Part shown: piece by piece, positions 1-12,285 of the stretch
Layout of the letters: every line of letters starts with the position of its first letter
Position numbering within the stretch: the first letter of the stretch is position 1
Program-made: the position numbers and the translations under genes
Notes under the pieces: model-generated
Seen by the model: the letters and a program-made list of their open reading frames with translations, nothing else
What the model was told of the DNA's origin: nothing
Database searches by the model: none
NCBI GenBank assembly: GCA_013076295.1
Contig: RQOL01000906.1
Span: 4,898,001-4,962,000 of the forward strand
From: Sanderia malayensis
Taxonomy: Eukaryota > Cnidaria > Scyphozoa > Semaeostomeae > Pelagiidae
Length of the DNA stretch: 64,000 nucleotides
Direction: 5' to 3'

Positions 1-520
1 TTAGAAGTGGGCATTTGAAAACTCTGTGGTGTGAAAAATTGAGTAACCAAGGTGGGAGTTTAGAATAAATATGTGGACTTGTTTTTGTTTTAAAATAATA
101 GTTTGTCTGAGAATATCTTGGATTTCTTGATTCACAAAACCCCAAGAAAAACCACAAATTGAAATTGGAAAATCTTTTGAATAATAAATGATAACTTATT
201 CTGGCATGTCATGAAAATAAAATAGCCCATTTATAAGATTAAGAATAAAAATAAGACACCTGTAGATTCTAATAATTTTGGTTATGGAAAACTTTAATTG
301 GTGGCAAAATGGAATCTAAATCCATATATTCTTCTCAATATTATAGGATTATACATTTTTCAACGCTATCTGATTTTTGAGCACGCCAACTTGTCACACA
401 GATGGGCAATATCTGGTTTTTGATTTGGAGGAATGAAGTGAGTGGTATCATCAGAGTTGGCGAGAAATTTTACCATGCCAACGAAGGATCTTGCAAGCAA
501 ATATAAACAATCCAACATAC
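1..520. other. No gene seen; probable PP1 intron sequence
   Basis: AT-rich sequence with no recognisable coding signal on either strand. It lies just downstream (minus strand) of the PP1 exon ending at 521, so it is most likely intron, with the remaining PP1 exons beyond the left edge. Confidence 0.5.
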
Positions 521-988
521 CGCAAATCTTTAATGGAGCTTCAAGTTCCAATAAAATTGGCTGACTAAGAAATAATTCTCTCGATTTCAAACACAGACAG
601 CGAACTTCGGCTTCAGTCATTTGAACCGTCTTGCCGGGTCTCCCGCGAGCTAAAAAAAGCCAAAAGGAAGTGTAAACAATTATCGAATCAAATGTATATC
701 ATACCCATATTTGAATGCTGCTTCAAATAAAAAACATCATAAAACTTATCAATGTTAAAAAATATACACAACCACTATGGTAAACTGGGGGATGTAATGT
801 AATTTAGATTCAAAACTTGAAATGTTAAACTTTCATCAGTGAACGAATCAGCCTAGCCTGTGCATGAAGTTCTGAGGCCTTGCTCAATAAAGAAGGGTCA
901 ACGCCTCTGAGGAATTTAGCAGAAATACGATAAATACCTTCCAGTAGCGGCCAATAAGGCTATCTACATTTAGTTCTGATTCAGCCAT
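521..988 (-). CDS. PPP1C: Ser/Thr protein phosphatase PP1 catalytic subunit, first two exons (partial)
   Basis: PP1 is the metallophosphatase that dephosphorylates Ser/Thr in many regulatory complexes. Exon 1 (938-988, minus) begins with ATG and reads [17 protein letters not shown], the typical PP1 N-terminus. Exon 2 (521-649) follows an acceptor in a T-tract and reads [43 protein letters not shown], ending at a gtatgt donor where the family continues into the GDIHGQ metal-binding motif. Those catalytic exons must lie left of the window. Oddity: exon 1 ends in phase 0 but exon 2 needs one extra base from it, so the obvious splice sites do not join in frame. This could be a 1-base assembly error, an unrecognised splice site or a decayed copy. 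Family identity is secure; functionality is not. Confidence 0.85.
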
Positions 989-1285
989 GATTTCTTGATG
1001 TTTTTTGTTGTTATTCCGCCAAATCTTACAAAATCGCAGCCCAAAAACAAGACTGATCCGATGAAACTTTTCAGTGATATAGAGGCCTGGAAACGAGATG
1101 CGCGCGGAGGTATTCAGAGAACAATGGAGAATTGGGAGATTGAGTTGAATCATAATAGGGCGTCAAAAAACACCGATATTTACATGTTTTGTCAAATTCA
1201 AACCAAAACAAACAACTGATTCATAATCTCTCATATTATTTATAACCACGTCACGGCAAAAATAGTAGCTGATTAATTTAACATT

Positions 1286-1910
1286 TTAAGAAAAACTGTT
1301 ATTTATCTTTTTTTGAAATTTCTTTCTTTGGCTTTCTTTCCCACCTTTTGATTTCTCGAGTGATGTGCCTTCGTGTAAGATCTTCTTAGCTTTGGGGGTC
1401 ATTCGGATGTAAACCAAGTGCATGGATTTTAGCTATTTTCAGTTTATTTTTCTCTTTATCTTGTCTTCTTTTTCTCGAAGTGCATATATCTTCTGACGGT
1501 ATGCAGCAACTATTTTAGGCATATTTTCCATTGCTTCTGCAATTCGCATTTTCCTGAATCAAATCACAAAATCATTATAGCTTCCTGTTTAATAGCAACA
1601 AGTATATGCGACAAAAGCATATCAACAGGCCAATGTGCCACACACTTTGAAAAACAGTTAAAAAATTCAACGTAAAGCTCCAACCTTTCCTCCCTCTCCC
1701 GTTCTCTTTTTGTTCCAGCTGGGGTCCTGTCCAAAGTTCTGTCTCTCATGGGCTTTTCAGGCCAGTAATATCCTTCAGATATATACTGTTTTCGCAATTT
1801 TGCCAATTGTCTTCCATTGTATCTTGGTTTAAAAAATACGCCATTAACTATTTTTGGTCTGGAATTTTCAAGAATCCTGGCCACTGGGGCTGAAACCTTT
1901 GGTGGGGGCT
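1286..1910 (-). CDS. GADD45GIP1: Mitochondrial ribosomal protein mL64 / CRIF1 (GADD45GIP1)-like, partial, with frame breaks
   Basis: Two minus-strand exons. The first (about 1685-1910, acceptor tttttag) carries VFFKPRYNGRQLAKLRKQ, a segment with YWPEKPMRDR, and a charged REREREER run that splices in frame to exon 2 (1286-1553), which begins KMRIAEAMENMPKIVAAYR. That IAE-M-MP pattern and the later ALGLHPNDP-KAKKILHE stretch match the coiled-coil and LGY-VDP tail of CRIF1, a protein of the mitochondrial large subunit near the exit tunnel. The N-terminal exon with the targeting peptide was not found. Exon 2 needs two frame changes to read through: one near 1490, and one in a run of five Gs (plus strand) near 1396-1400. 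The homopolymer case looks like a base-calling error, though a young pseudogene is possible. Confidence 0.62.
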
Positions 1911-4044
1911 CTAAAAATTAAGCACAAAAAATATTTATATTATATTATATAAATAAGAAAAATGTGACATCTTTGAATTTAATATTCAAACTGATTTGCT
2001 TATTGTAATCCCAGTCAGAACAGCATGTTAGTTTTCAATGAGACCTCTAGCTTGCAATGAGCTCTTTCCATTGTTATTCTATTGTTCTATTCTATTGTTC
2101 TTGTCTATTGTTCTATTATCCTATTGTTTAGCTCTAGTGTCCATTTGCCACACTCTTCAAGGCCACAATGCAGTGCAGTTCCTTTCAGAAAGATTTTTCA
2201 AAAGTTATTAAATGCCAAAATTCCTATACCTTCAAGATCTTCATTTGCTAAGTATGGAAATGGTGTGAGATATGAAGTAGGAATGTCAAGTTTTTGCGAC
2301 AATGGCTTTCTTTCTTCTGTTGATAACGGGTCATTGAAGCTTGGATTCCTAAGGAAGGAATGTAAATATAGTTAGGTATTTTCAGAGAGTTTGAACATTA
2401 AAAGGTCAGAGATATGTACGGAAATGGTGAATCAAATTGCCAAGATTTAAAAAAAACGCTTAAATATAAAGTTTGTGGGTCACAAGGGGGAATAATGCTC
2501 CGAATGACGAACACAAAAACGGGACGAGAAAGAACTGCTAACAGAGTTAGGCCAATAAATATTGGTGAAAATACTGCTTGCAGCTTGCTGACAAGGTATT
2601 GGATGCGAATGTTTTTATTAAAAACTTACATCACTCCACTGGTCGTGAACAACCTTGTAATTGAGATACATGCTAATGGTATCGATGGAAGTTTAAAAGT
2701 AGCTCGAGCGAATTGATGGCCATTTTTAGTGAATAATATTTTAGTGCAGCTTTGACACAAATTGGCAGCCATTGCTGTGGTCCATGTGCAAAGCTCACTT
2801 CGCTTCGCTCCAAGGTAAGTCCTTGATGTATGGAAGTCCTAAGTCCCGAAATATAATTTTGGCAGCCATTCTTAAATGTATGGAATCCCTATGCATAAGT
2901 AGTGGATAGCCGTACATAGCCGTGTATTACTATGTGTATACATGTATATGGCTATCCTCCAAGGTATTCTATGTAAATGGCATGTTTATAGTGGATAGCT
3001 CTAGATGGCCGATCCGATAAATGTTTGATAGAATTTTGGTTTATTTTACAGGCTAAAAATGCATACACCGCACATGGGCAAAGAACCAAAGCAATGGAGA
3101 TAACAAGATAACCTTACTTTCTTGTGGTAAGTGGAACAATTGTTAAGTTTTGCCAACCATAATGTTATGATCTACATTTCAAATAGTTTGAAATGAGTCA
3201 ATTGTCCTCGAGGGCTAAAACTTGTCTCAAAATGATTATAAAGCTCTAATTAATAGGTTTAGACTACTTGCTAGGCAAATTGTCTACAGGTAGTTATCTG
3301 GTTATCACTGTTATCTATACACAGCTATCCCATATATACACACTGTTTGCATAGAATACCATTGAGTTGAGGAGTATGCTTGCCAAAAGGCTTTTCCTGA
3401 GCATGTTTACTATTGCCCACCTTTTACCAACCATTGCTTCTTCGCATTGTTTGTCACGTCGAGGAGCTGCGGTTAGATCCCATGCACGCTTCTGGAATTG
3501 AGTTTAGATGCGCCAAAATTAATAACTAGAAGCATGTGCATGAGTCTTTTAGTTGTGGCCACTTTGCTATTGTAGCCCCACATTTTACCACGATTTTTAT
3601 CTTGTTTACCATGTTGCTGGGGCCGTCTACAACGCACCACTGGACTGCATTGCATGTTTCTTCATTCATCAGTTGAGTTGAGCTTCTCACAACTTCGAAA
3701 AGCTCGCTTTTCAATTCAGAGTGCGATTTTAAATTGTAGAACAAAAAATAATTTACATTTTATTGATCAAGGATTAAACTTCTACAGACTTGGCATATAT
3801 ACTACAATTTCTTAAAAAACGTGGCCAAATATATGTTTTTCCGCGTTTCTCATTGATATTTTACAATTCAGCGACGGTGCATAGAAGTACCTCATATAAT
3901 TACTCTTGTTATATTTAGTACTAATAGAAATGCCAATTGTTGCTAATGTTAAATTGATATGCAATCACTTATGTTTGAGCTTCAACTAACAAATCGTGCA
4001 AAATTAAATGCAAAAGCATCCGAAAATTTTTTTTACAATGTTCT
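1911..4044. other. Intergenic, no supported gene
   Basis: Several short frames exist but none has splice context, codon texture or a recognisable motif. The stretch contains simple local repeats such as variants of gtggatagcc near 2900-3010. I see no promoter or RNA gene I can support. Confidence 0.5.
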
Positions 4045-7000
4045 CTATTGCAGTTCGTAGGCATCGGCAGCTACATTTAGTGTCCGCTTAAAGCGATTTG
4101 TAAGATGTCGAAACAGGATTAAAAGAAGTAGTATAATAATGCAGAAACCGATGCCAATTGAGCATAATATAAAAAAGTTTACGAACATCTTTACCCCAAC
4201 TTGGTGAAAGCCCAATGTTTTTTGACAATTGTTGTTTTTATAATATTTGCGGATGAAAACATCGAGTTTGCCTGAAGAAACCAGTTTCATTGCTGCGGTA
4301 TTTAGCTTCTTTGCCCATGAGAAGGACTTTCTAAAACCAATAGATACTGCATCGTTTTCTGTGGTCAAGTCTATCGCTTTCATGTTGCAGCTTCTGTCCT
4401 TGGATGAAATGAGCTGCAGGTCTTCGTAGATGGAGAATAATGCATCAATCTTACTAAAAATTGATACAATTAGTTAATTATTCACAAATCATATTGTTAC
4501 CACTTGAACAGACCTGAATTTAGGCCCTTTGTAACATACTTTTTAAAATTTTTCTTTAATCCTATTGTTTTTACCATAAAAATAATAATAGGCCCATTTT
4601 TTCTTATAATGGAGGATACAAGGGATGCCCCCCTGGTCAGAGTCCTTAAAAAAAGGCTGTATCCGAATGTTTCATTAATTATTCAAGGCATGAATTTAGG
4701 GGGGTGTTCCGGGTGCTTGAACATTTGCTCCCCAAAATGGTTATAATTAGGCCCCAGTTGCCAGTTTATAGCAATAAATATTTATAACTTGGTCCCGTGT
4801 GTCTTGTGAGGCCTCGTTCGTTCAGTTATGATAATTTGGAAAACATCATATTTTAATCGCATACCCCCTAAATTTGCGCCCTTGTTACTTCCCTTCCATG
4901 CAAGTGATAGTTATATTCCTCTGTAATTAGCTATTTGGCATTATAAAATTTTATGTTGCATTAATTGATGAGAAAATTTTGATCATAACCTGTTGCGAAC
5001 TTCATTTATTCCAACTTCAAATGATGAAAATTGTATTGCTCTGGAATACAATTTTCGAATCCGTTTATCAGGATGCTGTCTTAAAAATGTTGCTTCAATA
5101 GACCCAGCCAATACACCAACCTTCAATTTGCTGTTTTCATTTATAAGCTGTTGAATATAAAACATAACGTTTGACACATATCATTAAAGCCTTGTTTCCA
5201 TATAGTCGTTGAGGGTCGCTGAGGGTCACTGAAAAGTATAAAAAATCACACGGAGACATTGTTAAAAGTTGATTTTAATCCTTTGAGCGACCATCAACGA
5301 CCCTCAACGACCCTCAACGACTATATGGAAACCAGGCTTTACGAAGTAAAAATAGCAGTTATGATTAATAAAAATATATTTTACAAAGGGGTATGTATGA
5401 AGTAGAGGTAGAAGGGGTATATTGCAAGCTAAGTGCAAGCAAATGCAGGATATGTTATACTGAAAGACAAATAAATGTCGCGTATGCTAGTCAATTCATG
5501 GGAAGTGAAGTTTTCCTCGCAATTTTTAAATTAAAGTATAGCAACAGATATGGACTTACCCAAGTTTCGCTTACTCTACTTTCAAGACCGTTTGCGAAGG
5601 GATCGCAAACGGTCTGCGGGGAAAAGGAAAGGGGAGGCGGAGGAGAGAGGAAAGGGAAGCGCTAGTCCAGTCCACAACAGATATAGAATTGTAATCATGA
5701 AGTCCAACAGACCTTCGGGTCAGTAAAACCGCTGACCAGCGGCGTTTCATCCAGGACAACTAAAAATGCAATGAGATTAGCCGAGTAGGTCGTGACGATG
5801 ATAATTGAAACAATTGACATGATTACCAGTACTGAACGACTGGCAAAAGATTTTGGCCTTTCACTGATAATCTCTCCACTGAATAGAGTTCCAATTGTTC
5901 CGCTTATGCTGTGTAGCATTGTGAATTTTTTCGTCATCTTGTCTTTGTGTTCCGGAGAAGATGGTTGAGTGTGGTCCCTTCTGTTTTTCGCATTGCTGCT
6001 TATGTTCTCGACGCCCCATATGAATAATGCAATTGTCAGAAAACTGCCAAGAAGAGCGAGCCACAAATGCAATGAAAATGGACCAAACAGGCTTGCGTGT
6101 CCGTAAGCATGTCTGTGAATGTATGCAATTCCAAACGACATTGATCTGTACGGTGTGGTAAACTCTATGAATTCCTTGCGAATTACATTCACGGACAAGT
6201 CAATGCCAATATCGGCTTTGTTCTCGAAAATGGCGCCAACTATACCGCTGAAATTGTTCGCTGTTTTGTTGTAACTGCCGTAAAGGCCGTCTTTTACGAT
6301 GCGAATTTCACTAGTAAATTCACAGTTTTTCTCCAGATAGTTCAGTACATCGACGTTCAATCCGTATACACAAATCGGCACCAATTCGGACGAACTGCTA
6401 TTCAAATGTCGGTAGCCGAACCTTCCTTCTAGTCCACATTGCGCATGCGCGTCACTTTTGTCGTTTGTCTTCGGCAAATCAACAACTGATAGTAAGGGTT
6501 CTATGGGGTTTGCTAAGGCAACTCTGAGTTTTGATAATTTCCTTGTCGCGTAATTTTGTCTTTCACGCGGCACAGATAAATCAATTTCTTCCCAGGTTTT
6601 GCCTTCGTCACTATCCGGTTTGGGCCTCAGCTTGAAAATTGCCGTTGCATTCTGATCTGTGCGATTTTCATGGTCACTGACCTTCCTAGACAGATGCCTA
6701 CTACTGTGGCTTGGTCGCAGTCGATCGATACCATAGATTTCTCCTTCAGGTAGAGTCCAAGAAAGTTTTAAAGATACCATTGCTCTTTGTGTAAGAAACC
6801 ACGAGATACCACTCAACTCACCCACAAGACCCATCATGGCTGCTTTTTTAAGACAGTTAGCAACAAGGCTTCCAGAACAATCCAAAATAATTACGTCACT
6901 TTTTTGTGCTGCCACTTTTGAAAGGACATCTTCTAAATTGGCTCCGTTATTTTCTAACTGGAATATAGATAGTACTTGGTTCTCCTTCATCAGCCTTTGT

Positions 7001-8090
7001 ACTGTTAACACTGTCGTTGTTTCACCAAATTCACTGCTGTCAACCAGCAAGGAGATGCCCATTGTTTTCGAGAAGCTTGAAACAATTGTCTGAACTAGTT
7101 TTAAGACCAGTAAACCATGCTCCATCTTCTATGAAATTAAAAAATTTGCGCTTACTATCATTTTTAATAGGTCTCCACTTTGCTTAGCATAAGTACACGA
7201 ATAAACGCCCGGTCGCTTATTTAATTGTTGAGTTTCAAAGGGACCGCTTATTTGATTTTTCTAGTTGCCAAAGCAATTCATGAAAAGACAAATTGTTTCG
7301 CCTGACTACTTTACCCGCTTTTGCAAGACTAAAAGCTACGTAAGGTATAATAAGTATCAATTGAATTACGAAGCTGTTTAGGGGGCCAGATAATTACAGT
7401 TTGTTATGAAGAACAGTTCATTATATGAGATTCTGATTACGATAACTTCAAACAACTCTTATAAACTGGAAGCTCTATTCTATACTTCATTACATACAGG
7501 CATTTTTACAACCAAGTTTGCCAAGGGCTGAGTCCTGGAAATCTCTTAGCTGATTGCCAGATTTAATTGGCAATTGTTTGCATTTTTCTTAGTATTTCTT
7601 TGAAACAAAGCTAAAATAGGGGACAAATGTCCTGGAACCCAATAAGTATTATCCACTAAATATTTTTCACATATCCTTCATCCCCTTCTCTCCCAAAAAA
7701 TGTTGCCTGGAAAAACTACAATGTCTACAAAATTTTTTGCCTGAATTTTAAAAAGTATAAAAATTATACCTTTTCGATGTCTGTTTCTAAAACTGTTTTA
7801 TCTTTCCGTTTATTTTCAGCATCTTTGTACCAAATAGCTTCTTTTAATATGTTGAGTTTTACTTCATTAACCTCTGTTAAATTGTACCTTTTTATGTTAC
7901 CATTGTTTTCCAAATCATCAGAGAGCTTATTAGCAAGTGCAAGGACTTCAAACAAATTTGATTCTTTCTTTGGATCAGTTGAACTTTGAGAGTTAATATT
8001 CGTAGATTTGGATGCAGCGTTTGCCACTAAAAAACTTAGACTGAGCAAGCAAAATGCTGGTAAATGCTTACATATCTTGTTGAACTTCAT
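4045..8090 (-). CDS. Ionotropic glutamate receptor, four exons
   Basis: Exons (minus): 7770-8090, 5713-7128, 4990-5147, 4045-4453. All junctions are GT-AG and in phase, giving about 767 aa. Exon 1 starts MKFNKICKHLPAFCLLSLSF, a signal peptide with likely cleavage after ANA; an upstream ATG at 8105 is an alternative start. Exon 2 holds a partial amino-terminal domain, the S1 lobe (binding Arg in VIRKEFIEFTTPY), M1, the pore loop (ISGTIGTLFSGE) and M3 with TTYSANLIAFLVV, the family SYTANLAAF gate motif. Exon 3 supplies S2 (GSIEATFLRQ). Exon 4 ends S2, including the Cys in the NNNCQ region, then M4 (about 20 hydrophobic residues) and a short basic tail. SGFTDPK after M3 resembles NMDA-type receptors, but I do not assign a subtype. 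The amino-terminal domain is short (about 230 rather than about 380 residues), so an exon between 7129 and 7769 may have been missed or lost. Confidence 0.9.
5187..5339. mobile_element. 153-bp MITE in a glutamate receptor intron
   Basis: Terminal inverted repeats of about 41 bp begin AAGCCTTGTTTCCATATAG on the left and end CTATATGGAAACCAGGCTT on the right, with internal GTTGAGGGTC repeats. Both sides are flanked by TA (5185-5186 and 5340-5341), the target duplication expected of Tc1/mariner-type elements. It is non-coding, lies between glutamate receptor exons 2 and 3, and should be spliced out. Confidence 0.85.
7190..7265. repeat. Dispersed repeat with GCGCTTATT-like motifs (intronic)
   Basis: The motif ACGCCCGGTCGCTTATTTAA and a nearby GACCGCTTATTTG resemble the GGGCGCTTATT clusters at 8676-8765 and 56510-56600. 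The scattered copies suggest ends of an unidentified transposon family. No coding capacity or target duplication was identified here. Confidence 0.45.
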
Positions 8091-8850
8091 TTTCGATGTA
8101 AACATGTTTTCAACGCTTTTGTAGATTTCCTGCAGACCAAACTTGAACAAGATAAGCTGTGGCCACAGTACACGTAAGTCATAATAGTAAATTATAAATT
8201 GTGAAATTAATTTTTGAGCTAGCCCAACTTCGGCAGCGCTGAGCGCTTCTGTAAAAATAATAATTTCTACCAAACACCTGCTCTTGTGGCAGCTGATATG
8301 TATCGGCTTTATACCAAGAACTACCTGTTTAAATTGTTAAAATAGAAGGATATTTTGAAAATATGCTCATAGTTATAGACGGCTTGTTGTCATAAGCTAT
8401 GAATGAATCATTAACATATTGTAAAACAAGAATAATTAATATTATTAAACATAATTCAAAAATCATCAATATTAACAGGAATAAAATGAGAGTCATCGAT
8501 ATTAGCAAGGTAATATAGATAAAATAAGATAACCATTGTTCTCTTTTGTATATGAAGAATTTTGCCGAGATTATTTTTACGTTATTTGTAAATTTCTTGA
8601 AATGTAGAAATGAAGTACAGGAGATTATGTGATATCAAAGGGGCACGATGGTAAAGGGAATACCTTATTTCTTTTATTAAGCGCCCGGGCGCTTATTAAT
8701 TATTTTGCAAATTTGGGTGGGCGCTTATTAGAGGGGGCGCTTAAAAGAGGGGGCGCTTATTTCAGAGTCCTAAAATTTTAAAATCAAACGACATCAAAAA
8801 CAAAAGAATAATCTTATATAGTTCCGAATGTTATTCCCATATCGGGTGGC
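8091..8850. other. Upstream flank of the glutamate receptor gene; contains a GCGCTTATT repeat cluster
   Basis: No coding gene seen. At about 8676-8765 there are four copies of GGCGCTTA(TT) within 90 bp, beginning with the palindromic GCGCCCGGGCGCTTATTA. Promoter elements for the receptor may lie here, but none is distinctive enough to call. Confidence 0.5.
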
Positions 8851-11131
8851 TCTAATCGCTGGACCCCACGACTCGGGGACTCTCGGACGAACTACTATAA
8901 GACCTAGGAAAATACGACCCATGTCTTTAAAAGTGCCAAATTTGCATTATTTTCACTGTAATTATTGTAGCGAAGTCAAAGACACTGTTTTGAAGTATGA
9001 AACGCAGTTTGGTGAGCATAGGAACAGAAATAAATGCTTTTCGAGCAAGCAATTTTGTCGCAAAAAGCACGCTGTCGTTGCAAATCACTGAGGTTTTCGT
9101 ATCGTAAGCAAGGAAACTGTGGTGGCAGTAATCGAAATCCTGTGGAGCCACGACATTGACATTTGCACCGTAATCAAAATTCCACCCTTTTCAGAAGCGT
9201 TGCGCAATCTGAAACCACCGGTAGTAAGAGAGAACAATTTTAAAGCATTTCATATAAATGCAGAGAGACTATTCTGCTATTGTAACGTCTGTGTTTGTTA
9301 TCATCCATCAAATATAGCAACAAAATGTGAATATATCACAACATAACAACAGCTAAAGCAACGAAGCATGGAAACCTTATCAACGTCATCATGCTCGTCA
9401 TTATGATCGTGATCATTTTTATTATTATTGCACCCTGCACCCTGCACTGCGCAGGTATATTGAGTTTTTTACCGCTAGAAAACACTTAGTTACCCGAGGT
9501 TCGAGTTACTCCTGCCCCGACCTATCATGATTTCGCTGTTTTATGAATATTATTTCTTTTGGAGTTTACTTCATTTATCTTTATCAAGTAAGAACACATC
9601 CCACCAAAATATTCACAATACACAACTACTCAGATCTACTTCTTGATAAATGCAGACATACGAAATCCAACCACGTTTTATTCTAAATACAAACTATATC
9701 GGCAACATGAACAAGAGAAGTATAACTAGAACTGGAAGCTGCAAGTTATATAAAGATTTACAAATAGTTAACCTTCTAATCTGCAATGGTTTCTAAAATG
9801 TAAATATTTCTAACTGAAAACTAAACAATGTCTGGGTCAAATAGATCATTCGAGTCACTCCCTTACTTCCATTCAAAGTCACCACCTCGTTCTCAATCTG
9901 TCTCTTTTTCGTGTCAAGCACGCCACGATGGAATGTCAAGCATGCTGGCAATGGTTCTTTCTAAAAAGGGGAACGGCAATTACAGGAATGATGATGATGA
10001 TGATACTGATGATGTCTGCGTAAAACCTGATACGCCAGATTAAGATAGCCTGCCTTTCGCAAGTCATTAACATACCAAAGGGAGGGAATATATCAACTTT
10101 CCTTGATGACGAGCGTCAAAGCAGATCACGCGATGAAAAACTTCTGTGCATAATTAATTCAAGTTAATATATTTTATATATTAACCAACATCATCAGATG
10201 CATTCCATCTTTGAGACAAAATAGATCTATCCTATCCATGACTCTTCTCAAGAATCTATCAAAAAATTTATAACTCTGTTTATGCCAAACAGAAATTGTG
10301 TTACAATGACATGATCTTAGTAGTTGTGTATTGTGAATATTTTGGTAGAATGTGCTCTTTCTTGATAAAGACAAATGAAATAAACTCCAAAAGAAATAAT
10401 ATTCATAAAACAGCGAAATCATGATAGGTCGGGCCAGGAGTAACTCGAACCTCGGGTAACTAAGGCCCTTTTGCATCACATAGAAAACTTTGCAAGTGTT
10501 TTCTAGCGGTAAAAAACTCAATATACCTGCGCAGTGCAGGGTGCAGGGTGCAATAATAATAAAAATGATCACGATCATAATGACGATTGACGAGCATGAT
10601 GACGTTGATAAGGTTTCCATGCTTCGTTGCTTTAGCTGTTGTTATGTTGTGATATATTCACATTTTGTTGCTATATTTGATGGATGATAACAAACACAGA
10701 CGTTACAATAGCAGAATAGTCTCTCTGCATTTATATGAAATGCTTTAAAATTGTTCTCTCTTACTACCGGTGGTTTCAGATTGCGCAACGCTTCTGAAAA
10801 GGGTGGAATTTTGATTACGGTGCAAATGTCAATGTCGTGGCTCCACAGGATTTCGATTACTGCCACCACAGTTTCCTTGCTTACGATACGAAAACCTCAG
10901 TGATTTGCAACGACAGCGTGCTTTTTGCGACAAAATTGCTTGCTCGAAAAGCATTTATTTCTGTTCCTATGCTCACTAAACTGCGTTTCATACTTCAAAA
11001 CAGTGTCTTTGACTTCGCTACAATAATTACAGTGAAAATAATTCAAATTTGACAGTTTTAAATACATGGGTCGTATTTCCCTAGGTCATATAGTCGCGCG
11101 TCCGAGAGTCCCCGAGTCGTGGGGTCAACCG
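8851..11131. mobile_element. 2.3-kb foldback (long inverted repeat) element
   Basis: Left arm about 8851-9636 and right arm about 10314-11131 are inverted copies, with about 680 bp of unique sequence between them. Identical 75-codon stretches can be read inward from each arm (9119-9346 plus, 10642-10869 minus), which shows high arm identity but does not imply a gene. The termini carry AATCGCTGGACCCCACGAC on the left and the degenerate complement GTCGTGGGGTCAACCGATT on the right. The left arm lacks about 35 bp present in the right arm near the poly-purine CCTCGGGTAACTAAGG site. No transposase was found, so this looks non-autonomous. The central region holds a short frame at 9828-10043 with an Asp-rich run that I do not recognise. 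Confidence 0.75.
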
Positions 11132-11142
11132 ATTAGAAATAC

Positions 11143-11416
11143 CCCACCACAGTTTCCTTGCTTACGATATGAAAACCTCAGTGATTTGCAACGACAGCGT
11201 GCTTTTTGCGACAAAATTGTTTGCTCGAAAAGCATTTATTTCTGTTTCTATGCTCACCAAACTGCGTTTCATACTTCAAAACAGTGCCTTTGACTTCGCT
11301 ACAATAATTACAGTGAAAATAATGCAAATTTGGCACTTTTAAAGACATGGGTCGTATTTCCCTAGGTCTTATAGTGGCTCGTCCGAGAGTCCCCGAATCG
11401 TGGGGTCCAGCGATTC
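11143..11416. repeat. Extra terminal arm of the foldback element (direct copy)
   Basis: This repeats about 275 bp of the right arm at 10860-11131 in the same orientation and ends with GGGGTCCAGCGATT, a better match to the left terminus at 8851 than the inner right end is. It could be the true right end of a longer element containing an internal tandem duplication, or a second partial insertion. Confidence 0.7.
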
Positions 11417-11884
11417 TTCACAATTGGGCATAGAAGAATATCGAATCAATATTTAGATTTCGGCGGCACCTTTTATCGAGAAACCCTTGGGGTATATAGC
11501 TGTACAGAATTTAGCATCTTCAATCACTCTTTGTTAGACTGCGTGGAGCGAGCACAATTTCTCGCTGGAGCTCATAGGAATAGCACAATTTCTTCATGTC
11601 TTGTTCTCTCAAATCTTACGAGAAGTTTTTTGCGAAGTGCGTTACTGCTGATGCCAATATGACGCCCATCTGGCCGATGTCTTCCATAGCTACCTTTCGG
11701 ATCCATATTTACAAGTTATCCCGGTGAGGTCGTTTCTTAATACTTTATACTAGCTGGGTAGGGTATGAATTATTTACTGCACTTGCATCATTGCGCTTTG
11801 CTCAGCTTACTTTCTGTCCACATCGTCAACATATCTGCGTGCGATTTTGACCTTGCCTATTATTATAAGGGCTGTAAGCGTAGT

Positions 11885-12285
11885 ACACGTTTTTTTTTAT
11901 AAGAAACCGGTTTATAAGAAACCTAGATCTAGATGCCCTAAAATTTAAGAAACTTTTAGAACCACAAGGATCTATGTAAGAAACATTAGAAATTTCGGAA
12001 ACACGTTTTCCTTTACGGATTCAAAAAATATCGACTACAGTAAGTGTGTTTTATGTGCCAAACATAACATTGTCGGCTCCACATGACAATTTTTCGCATT
12101 GACGATTTTTCTTTGTTACAATACTAATATTTTGCTACATCCACATTTTTTCTTCCTTTTCATTGCAAATTTTTTTTCATTAAATTAAGAAACTTTTAAG
12201 AAACTTTTAGAACTAAAATGTCGCTAAAAATTAAGAAACTTTTACTATTAGGCCTTGAGCCAGGTTTCTTATAAAAAAAACGTGT
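11885..12285. mobile_element. About 400-bp MITE with ACACGTTTTTTTTATAAG-type ends
   Basis: The left end ACACG followed by a T-run and ATAAGAAACC is mirrored by GGTTTCTTAT, an A-run and CGTGT on the right. The interior is rich in TTAAGAAACTTTTA repeats. I could not define a convincing target duplication. A related end (GGTTTTTTTATAAAAACGCG) recurs at about 52771-52790. Confidence 0.65.

Noticed and set aside
366..520. Continuation of the PP1 frame ([12 protein letters not shown]...) as protein
   Set aside because: PP1 homology stops exactly at ICG before a gtatgt donor; the rest is intron read-through.
2082..2716. Two plus-strand frames of about 100 codons
   Set aside because: No recognisable motif, codon pattern or splice signal; consistent with chance frames in AT-rich DNA.
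9119..10869. Identical 75-codon frames on both strands as a duplicated gene
   Set aside because: They fall in the arms of a foldback element; identity comes from the inverted repeat, and no motif or splice context supports a protein.
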